Positions 1 to 7,751 of a stretch of 11,390 nt of DNA are shown piece after piece. Below the pieces are notes generated by a model that was not told the origin of the DNA, did no database searches, and saw nothing but the letters and a program-made list of their open reading frames with translations. The stretch is from Clostridia bacterium (GTDB lineage Bacteria; Bacillota; Clostridia; Christensenellales; UBA3700). How positions within the stretch are numbered: the first letter of the stretch is position 1; each line of letters opens with the position of its first letter. Made by a program: the position numbers and the translations under genes. The stretch lies in assembly GCA_029067255.1 (NCBI GenBank), contig JAIEEW010000223.1, positions 1-11,390 on the forward strand, read 5' to 3'.

Positions 1-3065
<3,065 letters not shown>

Positions 3066-3077
3066 TTTAATGCTCGA

Positions 3078-3108
3078 ATTCTTCGGACGGTATGTCCGTC
3101 CGAAGAAT
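3078..3108 (+). terminator. Perfect 13-bp hairpin after rpoC, possible terminator or 3'-end stabiliser
   Basis: Bases 3078-3090 (ATTCTTCGGACGG) are perfectly complementary to 3096-3108 (CCGTCCGAAGAAT), with a 5-base TATGT loop. It begins 12 bases after the rpoC stop. No T-run follows (the next bases are ATCCGACTT), so it is not a textbook intrinsic terminator. It could be a pause or 3'-end processing structure, or a Rho-independent site of weak form. The hairpin is certain; its role is inferred. Confidence 0.5.
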
Positions 3109-3218
3109 ATCCGACTTAACTAAATCGGAAACACTATCGCGATTTCATGCATATCTATGCGGGTTTTAATATAACTCGTTTGAGCAGATTTATTGAAGTC
3201 AGCAAAACTTAATATTTC

Positions 3219-3315
3219 AATTCTATGAAGAGTGTGGGAGTGCTCGGACACTGTGAACACACAGCAACCTCTCGTAAGGTGCTAAATTCCGCAAGGTTAC
3301 TTGACAGATAGAATA
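3219..3315 (+). promoter_or_regulatory. SAM-I (S-box) type riboswitch aptamer upstream of metK
   Basis: This leader element binds S-adenosylmethionine and makes transcription of the downstream gene stop when SAM is plentiful. P1 is ATTCTAT (3220-3226) with ATAGAAT (3308-3314). The conserved core strings are recognisable: GAAGAG after P1, GGAG at 3237-3240, TGAA at 3253-3256, GCAACC at 3264-3269 and AAGGTGCTAAATTCC at 3276-3290. P3 pairs ACCT (3267-3270) with AGGT (3277-3280). P4 pairs CAAG (3292-3295) with CTTG (3300-3303). The P2 arm departs from the usual form: GTG/CAC stands where GGG/CCC is common. I could not find the usual pseudoknot partner for the GCTA stretch. Its place before metK and ahead of a terminator supports the call. 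No convincing promoter was found upstream. Confidence 0.87.
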
Positions 3316-3321
3316 TTATTC

Positions 3322-3344
3322 GTCGTCGGGTACGGCGACTTTTT
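3322..3344 (+). terminator. Intrinsic terminator, expression platform of the metK riboswitch
   Basis: GTCGTCG (3322-3328) pairs with CGGCGAC (3333-3339), seven pairs including one G-U, around a GGTA loop. Five T residues follow directly (3340-3344). It lies 7 bases after the P1 stem of the aptamer and 28 bases before the metK start, as expected for SAM-dependent attenuation. A competing antiterminator is not obvious. A weak candidate pairs GAAT (3311-3314) with ATTC (3318-3321). Confidence 0.82.
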
Positions 3345-3372
3345 CATTGTCGCTAAATACTAAGGAGTAATT

Positions 3373-4563
3373 ATGGTAAAAAGATTATTTACAAGCGAAA
3401 GCGTAACCGAAGGACATCCGGATAAGGTCTGCGATAAAATATCGGATAGCGTGCTTGACGCGTTGCTTGCGCAAGACCCTATGAGCCGCGTCGCTTGCGA
3501 AACGTGTACCAACACGGGATTTATTCTCGTAATGGGCGAGATAACTTCCAACGCTAACGTTGATTATGAAAGCGTTGTCAGAAAAGCGGCGTTGGAAATA
3601 GGTTACGACAGCGAAGAAAAAGGACTTGACGCGAAAAACTGCGAAGTCATTATAAGGCTTGATAAGCAGTCTTCGGATATTGCTATGGGAGTAGACAGTT
3701 CGCTTGAAAATAAGGAAAGCGGAAAAGATAAGTTTGATCTTATCGGCGCGGGAGATCAAGGCATGATGTTTGGATACGCTTGCGACGAAACGCCCGCTCT
3801 TATGCCTATGCCGATCTATCTCGCTCACAAACTTACGGCAAAACTCACCGAAGTTCGTAAATCCGGGGAATTGAAGTATCTCCGTCCGGACGGTAAAGCG
3901 CAAGTATCCGTAGAATACGTTGACGACAAGGTAAGCAGAATTGAAGCGATAGTTCTTTCCGCTCAGCACGATGCGGACGTTGATACGCAAACGTTGAGAA
4001 AAGATCTCAAAAAACACGTTATCGACGCTGTTATTCCCAAAAGTCTTATTGACGAAGAAACTAAGATATATATCAACCCAACCGGAAGATTTGTTATCGG
4101 CGGACCTAACGGCGACAGCGGACTTACCGGCAGAAAGATAATCGTCGATACATACGGCGGTTATTGCCCGCACGGCGGCGGAGCGTTTTCTGGCAAGGAC
4201 AGTACTAAAGTGGATAGGTCTGCTTGTTATATGGCAAGATACGTCTGCAAAAACATAGTTGCAAGCGGTATCGCGAAGAGATGTCAGTTGGACGTAGCGT
4301 ACGCTATAGGAGTTGCAAAACCCGTGTCTGTCAACGTGAATACCTTTGGCACGAGCAAGTTGAACAATGTTCAAATTGCAGAAATCGTCAAAAAAGTATT
4401 TGATTTGCGTCCTTTGGCTATAATCGAACAACTTGAATTGAGAAAACCGCAATTTGCAAAAACCAGCAATTACGGACATTTTGGAAGAGAGGATCAAGGC
4501 TTCAGATGGGAGATTTGCGACAAGTCCGAAGAGATCGCGCGTATAGCGGCGACAATGAATTGA
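3373..4563 (+). CDS. metK: S-adenosylmethionine synthetase (methionine adenosyltransferase)
   Basis: This cytosolic enzyme makes S-adenosylmethionine from ATP and L-methionine, releasing phosphate and diphosphate. SAM is the methyl donor for DNA, RNA and metabolite methylation. The 396-residue length is normal for the family. The ATP/metal motif GHPDK is at residues 14-18. The signature GAGDQG is at 125-130. The glycine-rich loop GGGAFSGKD is at 268-276, followed by STKVDRSACY. The start is the ATG at 3373, with AGGAG at 3363-3367 just upstream; the stop is TGA. The gene follows a SAM-I-like riboswitch and terminator, so high SAM probably shuts off its own synthesis. A terminator 38 bases past the stop ends the unit. 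No odd features are seen in the protein. Confidence 0.99.
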   Translation: MVKRLFTSESVTEGHPDKVCDKISDSVLDALLAQDPMSRVACETCTNTGFILVMGEITSNANVDYESVVRKAALEIGYDSEEKGLDAKNCEVIIRLDKQSSDIAMGVDSSLENKESGKDKFDLIGAGDQGMMFGYACDETPALMPMPIYLAHKLTAKLTEVRKSGELKYLRPDGKAQVSVEYVDDKVSRIEAIVLSAQHDADVDTQTLRKDLKKHVIDAVIPKSLIDEETKIYINPTGRFVIGGPNGDSGLTGRKIIVDTYGGYCPHGGGAFSGKDSTKVDRSACYMARYVCKNIVASGIAKRCQLDVAYAIGVAKPVSVNVNTFGTSKLNNVQIAEIVKKVFDLRPLAIIEQLELRKPQFAKTSNYGHFGREDQGFRWEICDKSEEIARIAATMN

Positions 4564-4568
4564 TTGAG

Positions 4569-4598
4569 TTGACATTATAAATCGGAATAACTTACAAT
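4569..4598 (+). promoter_or_regulatory. Strong sigma-A-like promoter for recD2
   Basis: A perfect -35 box TTGACA (4569-4574) is followed, after 18 bases, by the -10 box TACAAT (4593-4598, five of six matches). It starts 6 bases after the metK stop. The expected start of transcription, about 4604-4606, falls inside the 5' arm of the metK terminator hairpin. The recD2 ATG is about 31 bases further on. This is a sequence-only prediction. Confidence 0.72.
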
Positions 4599-4600
4599 AT

Positions 4601-4624
4601 AGGGGGAGCGATCCCCCTGTTTTT
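4601..4624 (+). terminator. Intrinsic terminator after metK
   Basis: AGGGGGA (4601-4607) pairs perfectly with TCCCCCT (4612-4618) around a GCGA tetraloop of GNRA type. It is followed by G and five T residues (4620-4624). The T-run abuts the recD2 ribosome binding site (GGAG, 4627-4630). This should end metK transcription before recD2. It overlaps the predicted start site of the recD2 promoter. Confidence 0.88.
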
Positions 4625-4635
4625 ATGGAGAGAGA

Positions 4636-6855
4636 ATGGAAATAGTCAAAGGTTATGTAGAAGAAATAGTATTTCGGAACGTCGACAACGGATATTGCGT
4701 AATATACGTAAATGCCGACGATACGCTTTTGACGGCTGTCGGAACCTTTCCGCCGATTGAAGAAGGCGAGTATTTGGAAATGAAAGGCGACTACGTTCTC
4801 AACAACAAGTTTGGCGAACAGTTCAACGTAAGCGAATGTAAGATAGTTAGTCCCGATTCCTTGGAATCGATTTGCAAGTATCTTGCGAGCGGGCTTTTTT
4901 ACGGAGTTGGCGAAGTTACGGCGAGAAATATCGTTGACGCTTTTGGCGTTCAGTCGTTGGAGATAATAGAAAAATATCCCAACAAAGTCGCTCAGATAAA
5001 GGGACTTTCGCTCAAAAAGGCTATGGCTATTCACGAGGCTTATATCGTGCATAAGGAGCAGCAAGCGACTATCGTATATTTGCAAAACTTTGAAATCAGT
5101 CTTAATCTCGCTCTTAAAATTTACAAAAAATACGGCGACGGAACAAAACGTATTATAGAAAAAAATCCCTATCAAATGGTTGAAGACGTTGACGGCGTGG
5201 GATTTATCACTGCGGATAAAATCGCTCTGAATATGGGATTCGATCAATTCAGCAGATTCCGCGTAAGCGCCGCGATAGGACACGTTCTGCGTGAAGGCGC
5301 GAGCAAAAACGGTCATACTTATCTTCCGAGAGAAGAAGTGGTAAGGGAAGTTTGCCGTCTTTTGCGAATGGATTTTGACGAGTACAGTTTTATGGTGGAA
5401 AGCATAGTTCTCGACAACGTCGTTATGGGTAAGATAATTATCGTCAACAACGGCGGCGAAGAGAGAGTTATGCTTACCAAAATGTACGAAAACGAAAACG
5501 GCATTGCAAAGAGTATAGCGGATATGATGCTTGGAGCGGAGCCTTTAGATCTCAATTTTGACGTTGATATAAGAGATTTTCAAAAATCCCACAATATTAC
5601 TTTGCACGAAGGACAGATCGAAGCGGTCAAAAACTGCGTAAAATATGGCGTCAACGTTATTACGGGCGGTCCCGGTACGGGAAAGACGACTATAATAAAG
5701 TGTATCATATATCTGCTCAAAAAGCAGTACGCGAAAATCTTGCTTTGCGCTCCTACCGGAAGGGCGTCCAAAAGGCTTGCCGAAGCGACGGGAGAAGACG
5801 CGAAAACTATACATAGACTTCTTGATTTGGACTTTACGGGCGGAAAAGGTCATTTCAATTACAACGAAGATACAAGACTAAGCGCAGACGTTGTCATAGT
5901 AGACGAAGTGAGTATGTGCGACGAATACGTATTCTACGCGCTTGTCAGAGCGATAAAAAAAGGCGCAAGATTGATACTCGTAGGAGATAAGGATCAGTTG
6001 CCGTCCGTTGGAGCGGGAAATATTTTGGCGGATATAATTTCCTGCGGAGTGATTCCTATAAATTACCTTACGCATATTTATAGACAAAGCGACGACAGTC
6101 TTATAATAGAAAACGCGCATAAAGTCAATCGCGGTCAGATGCCGACGATAGACAACCGTTCCAAAGACTTTTTCTTTGACGCTCAGTCGGATACGCAGAT
6201 TATGCTCAAAAACTGTATCGAACTGACTACGAAAAGACTTCCCGCTTTTGCAAAAATATCCCCCAAAGACATACAGGTGCTTTGTCCTATGAAAAAAGGT
6301 ATTCTTGGGGTGGAGAATATCAACGTGGAAATGCAAAAAGCGCTCAATCCGCCGTCGCCCGATAAAGGCGAGATACGTTCAGGGAATAACATCTTTCGAG
6401 CGGGGGATAAGATCATACACACCGTCAACAACTATCAAATGGAGTGGGTGTCGCCGTATGGAGTTAGCGGAACGGGCGTGTTTAACGGAGATATAGGATA
6501 TATTATCGAAGTCAACAAAAGTCAACCGAGTATGAAAGTTGAGTTTGACGACGGCAAAATCGCAACGTATAAACAAGAGAACTTTGACGAACTTTCGCTT
6601 GCCTACGCAATAAGTATTCACAAATCTCAAGGCTCGGAATTCCCCGCGGTGATCATTACCGTCAGCGGTGGAAACCCATTTCTTATGACGAGAAATCTAC
6701 TTTATACGGCAATTACCCGAGCAAAATCATTCGTTGTGATAGAAGGCTCTAAGGAAAGCGTAGCCAAAATGGTCAAAAACGACTACACGGCAAAACGCAA
6801 TACCTTGCTTTGCGACTTTATCAAAGAAAATTGTAAAAAAGTCGGGATAGAGTAA
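4636..6855 (+). CDS. recD2: RecD2-type ATP-dependent 5'-3' DNA helicase (SF1B)
   Basis: This is a superfamily 1B helicase of the RecD2 family, which acts without RecBC in bacteria lacking that complex. Family members unwind DNA 5' to 3' and have been linked to repair and replication-fork maintenance. The 739 residues begin with the typical N-terminal region (MEIVKGYVEEIVFRN). Helix-hairpin-helix segments follow, with GVG at 90-92 and GVG at 187-189. Walker A GGPGTGKT is at 344-351. Walker B DEVS starts at 423. Motif III GDKDQ is at 450-454. Motif V has HKSQG at 662-666. Motif VI is TAITRAKS, with the likely arginine finger at 695. The start ATG has GGAG 5 bases upstream. The gene has its own promoter and is probably monocistronic. 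TraA-like relaxases share the helicase core but carry a relaxase domain that is absent here. Confidence 0.95.
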   Translation: MEIVKGYVEEIVFRNVDNGYCVIYVNADDTLLTAVGTFPPIEEGEYLEMKGDYVLNNKFGEQFNVSECKIVSPDSLESICKYLASGLFYGVGEVTARNIVDAFGVQSLEIIEKYPNKVAQIKGLSLKKAMAIHEAYIVHKEQQATIVYLQNFEISLNLALKIYKKYGDGTKRIIEKNPYQMVEDVDGVGFITADKIALNMGFDQFSRFRVSAAIGHVLREGASKNGHTYLPREEVVREVCRLLRMDFDEYSFMVESIVLDNVVMGKIIIVNNGGEERVMLTKMYENENGIAKSIADMMLGAEPLDLNFDVDIRDFQKSHNITLHEGQIEAVKNCVKYGVNVITGGPGTGKTTIIKCIIYLLKKQYAKILLCAPTGRASKRLAEATGEDAKTIHRLLDLDFTGGKGHFNYNEDTRLSADVVIVDEVSMCDEYVFYALVRAIKKGARLILVGDKDQLPSVGAGNILADIISCGVIPINYLTHIYRQSDDSLIIENAHKVNRGQMPTIDNRSKDFFFDAQSDTQIMLKNCIELTTKRLPAFAKISPKDIQVLCPMKKGILGVENINVEMQKALNPPSPDKGEIRSGNNIFRAGDKIIHTVNNYQMEWVSPYGVSGTGVFNGDIGYIIEVNKSQPSMKVEFDDGKIATYKQENFDELSLAYAISIHKSQGSEFPAVIITVSGGNPFLMTRNLLYTAITRAKSFVVIEGSKESVAKMVKNDYTAKRNTLLCDFIKENCKKVGIE

Positions 6856-6915
6856 GCGATATTAGGAAAGAACATGGAGCGTTTACAAGATTCGTAATCG
6901 CTTCTATCTTTTTTT
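6854..6915 (+). terminator. Possible terminator after recD2
   Basis: AAGCGAT (6854-6860, overlapping the recD2 stop) pairs with ATCGCTT (6897-6903). A run of seven T residues follows at 6909-6915 after a 5-base gap. The loop is long (36 bases) and the T-run is not adjacent to the stem, so the structure is atypical. It lies between convergent genes, which fits a terminator, but the call is tentative. Confidence 0.4.
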
Positions 6916-6958
6916 AGACTTATAATTTTGTATTAAAATCAACTTTGTAAGACAAGTC

Positions 6959-7189
6959 CTATCGGTCGGATTTTTTATAATCGTTGATGCAAAGTATTTC
7001 GTTGGCGTCTAGGTTGAGAATAGCGCAAAGATTTGCCAGCGTATCAAGCGAAGGCATTTTCCGCCCTTTGATGTAACTGCATATTTGCGTAGGACTAATG
7101 TTCAGAAGACTTGCTATTTCGCTTTGTCGCAATCCGCTTAATTTGATTTCTTCCGCTAATTTCTTTTGAATTTGTTCTATTTTTATCAT
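6959..7189 (-). CDS. Small XRE-family helix-turn-helix transcriptional regulator
   Basis: This is a 76-residue, single-domain DNA-binding protein of the XRE (Cro/C1-like) type, expected to act as a dimeric repressor. The five-helix HTH domain covers roughly residues 22-66. It reads RQSEIASLLNIS (residues 21-32), then the recognition helix region PTQICSYIKGRKMPS, then LDTLANLCAILNL. No sensor, protease or oligomerisation domain is present. I chose the ATG whose complement is 7187-7189, because AAGGTGG (complement of 7198-7204) sits 8 bases upstream as a ribosome binding site. The in-frame GTG four codons earlier lies inside that site. The stop is TAG. The gene is divergent from two small + strand ORFs, and three repeated operator-like boxes fill the shared upstream region. 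Self-repression and control of the small ORFs is inferred from this layout; the target genes are unproven. Confidence 0.87.
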   Translation of the reverse strand: MIKIEQIQKKLAEEIKLSGLRQSEIASLLNISPTQICSYIKGRKMPSLDTLANLCAILNLDANEILCINDYKKSDR

Positions 7190-7201
7190 TTTTCTATCCA
7201 C

Positions 7202-7230
7202 CTTATAATTATTTTAACCCATTAGGTCAA
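7202..7230 (-). promoter_or_regulatory. Candidate - strand promoter of the XRE regulator
   Basis: On the - strand, TTGACC (complement of 7225-7230) and TATAAG (complement of 7202-7207) are separated by 17 bases, with five of six matches at each box. The -35 box overlaps operator box 1. The -10 box overlaps the ribosome binding site, so the transcript would have a leader of only about 6 bases. A weaker alternative further upstream, TTGATA and TAAAAG (complements of 7265-7270 and 7241-7246, 18-base spacer), would leave the ribosome binding site in the mRNA. Confidence 0.45.
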
Positions 7231-7287
7231 AAATGTTTGACTTTTAACCCATTAGGTCATAATATATCAACAAATGCCCCATTAGGT
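7218..7287. repeat. Three direct operator-like repeats, 30-bp period
   Basis: The 10-base core CCCATTAGGT occurs at 7218-7227, 7248-7257 and 7278-7287, with starts exactly 30 bp apart, close to three helical turns. The first two copies extend to 18 identical bases, TTTTAACCCATTAGGTCA (7212-7229 and 7242-7259). Each full box is an imperfect palindrome (ACC-A-T-GGT in ACCCATTAGGT, 8 of 11 positions symmetric), as expected for a dimeric HTH protein. Box 2 fills the spacer of the + strand promoter. Box 1 overlaps the - strand promoter. They are most likely operators of the adjacent XRE regulator. Confidence 0.8.
7237..7265 (+). promoter_or_regulatory. Candidate + strand promoter for the small-ORF pair
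   Basis: TTGACT (7237-7242, five of six) and TAATAT (7260-7265, four of six) are separated by 17 bases. The spacer is almost exactly operator box 2. The expected start site is near 7271-7272, just before box 3, leaving a leader of about 58 bases to the first small ORF. A bound repressor would block this promoter. Confidence 0.6.
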
Positions 7288-7329
7288 TAAAAGCATTATA
7301 TAAAAATCCAAATGATAAGGAGAATGTTT

Positions 7330-7431
7330 ATGGAAAAAGAAAATCAACGAAGATGCAAGGTTATCAAAGTAAAGCAATCGTTTGAATGGAACGTAGTATT
7401 TGATTATTTGCAAATGTTTAATATGTGTTAG
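7330..7431 (+). CDS. Small ORF, 33 residues, hypothetical; possibly 5' half of a TAG-interrupted gene
   Basis: The reading frame starts at ATG 7330 with AAGGAG at 7317-7322, seven bases upstream, and encodes 33 residues beginning MEKENQRRCKVIKVKQ. It ends in TAG at 7429-7431. The N-terminal half is basic; the rest is hydrophobic and aromatic (FEWNVVFDYLQMFNMC). I recognise no family. It sits downstream of an operator-covered promoter and divergent from an XRE regulator. The next ORF begins 6 bases later in the same frame, so the two may be one 92-codon gene broken by a nonsense codon, or two translationally coupled small genes. The strong ribosome binding site argues that translation does begin here. 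Confidence 0.6.
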   Translation: MEKENQRRCKVIKVKQSFEWNVVFDYLQMFNMC

Positions 7432-7437
7432 GAAGCG

Positions 7438-7608
7438 ATGAGCGATAAAGAATTCAATAAAAAATTTACGGATATTCTAGATTACGTATCAAATAAAATT
7501 ACAATGCCGCTTGAAGGTAATATAAAGCAAATGTACATTGTAGTAGAGCAAGAAGCGACGAATGACGAATATGAGAAATGGTTGGAAGACAATAATCGGC
7601 AACCGTAA
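7438..7608 (+). CDS. Small ORF, 56 residues, hypothetical acidic protein
   Basis: The ATG at 7438 opens a 56-residue frame, MSDKEFNKKFTDILDYV and onward, ending TAA at 7606-7608. The C-terminal part (EQEATNDEYEKWLEDN) is acidic and probably helical. No family is recognised, and no signal peptide or membrane segment is seen. A ribosome binding site AGGA (7430-7433) overlaps the TAG stop of the preceding 33-residue ORF, so translation could restart here by coupling. The frame is the same as that of the upstream ORF, with only TAG-GAA-GCG between them. The end of the gene overlaps a terminator-like stem. Function is unknown; position suggests co-expression with the upstream ORF under the XRE regulator. 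Confidence 0.6.
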   Translation: MSDKEFNKKFTDILDYVSNKITMPLEGNIKQMYIVVEQEATNDEYEKWLEDNNRQP

Positions 7609-7619
7609 TATTATTTTTT
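7591..7619 (+). terminator. Terminator-like stem at the end of the small-ORF unit
   Basis: AATAAT (7591-7596) plus CGG (7597-7599) pairs with CCG (7603-7605) plus ATTATT (7610-7615), with a CAA loop and a TAAT bulge. Four more T residues follow (7616-7619). The stem is AT-rich and bulged, so efficiency would be low. It overlaps the last codons of the 56-residue ORF. Confidence 0.42.
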
Positions 7620-7684
7620 CTCAAATCCGACACAATTTACGCAAATAGTCGTTGTGGGGCGTATCTTTGCTCCTAGCAAATAAC

Positions 7685-7714
7685 TTGACTAATATATTTA
7701 TATTATGTTAGTAT
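7685..7714 (+). promoter_or_regulatory. Candidate secA promoter with extended -10
   Basis: TTGACT (7685-7690) and TAGTAT (7709-7714) are separated by 18 bases. A TG at 7706-7707 gives an extended -10 (TGTTAGTAT). The expected start is about 7721, at a hairpin in the secA leader. Confidence 0.55.
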
Positions 7715-7719
7715 TTATA

Positions 7720-7736
7720 TTGGCAGAATTTGCCAA
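7720..7736 (+). promoter_or_regulatory. Hairpin at the predicted 5' end of secA mRNA
   Basis: TTGGCA (7720-7725) pairs with TGCCAA (7731-7736) around GAATT. The predicted transcript begins within one or two bases of this stem. The secA ribosome binding site AGGAAGG (7737-7743) starts directly after it and stays unpaired. It may protect the mRNA 5' end. No T-run follows, so it is not a terminator. Confidence 0.45.
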
Positions 7737-7751
7737 AGGAAGGTAGCAGTT

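Noticed and set aside
3122..3160. Small palindromes (AAATCG/CGATTT, GCATA/TATGC) as RNA gene or riboswitch parts
   Set aside because: Stems are 5-6 bp, mostly AT, and match no known structure. They are expected by chance in AT-rich spacer.
3385..5316. Long open frame on the - strand across metK and the start of recD2
   Set aside because: It lies opposite two unmistakable genes, has no recognisable motifs, and its low-complexity aromatic-rich sequence is typical of an antisense shadow. The same applies to the frame at 1758-2897.
7199..7201. GTG as start of the XRE regulator (80 residues)
   Set aside because: The GTG sits within the AAGGTGG ribosome binding site. The ATG four codons later has proper spacing.
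7429..7431. TAG recoded as an amino acid in this organism
   Set aside because: The XRE gene also ends in TAG with only a short extension beyond it, and no suppressor tRNA or recoding element is visible, so the standard code is the simpler reading.
7666..7680. TTTGCT/AGCAAA hairpin upstream of the secA promoter as a terminator
   Set aside because: It has only six mostly AT pairs, a three-base loop and no T-run, so it was not listed as a feature.
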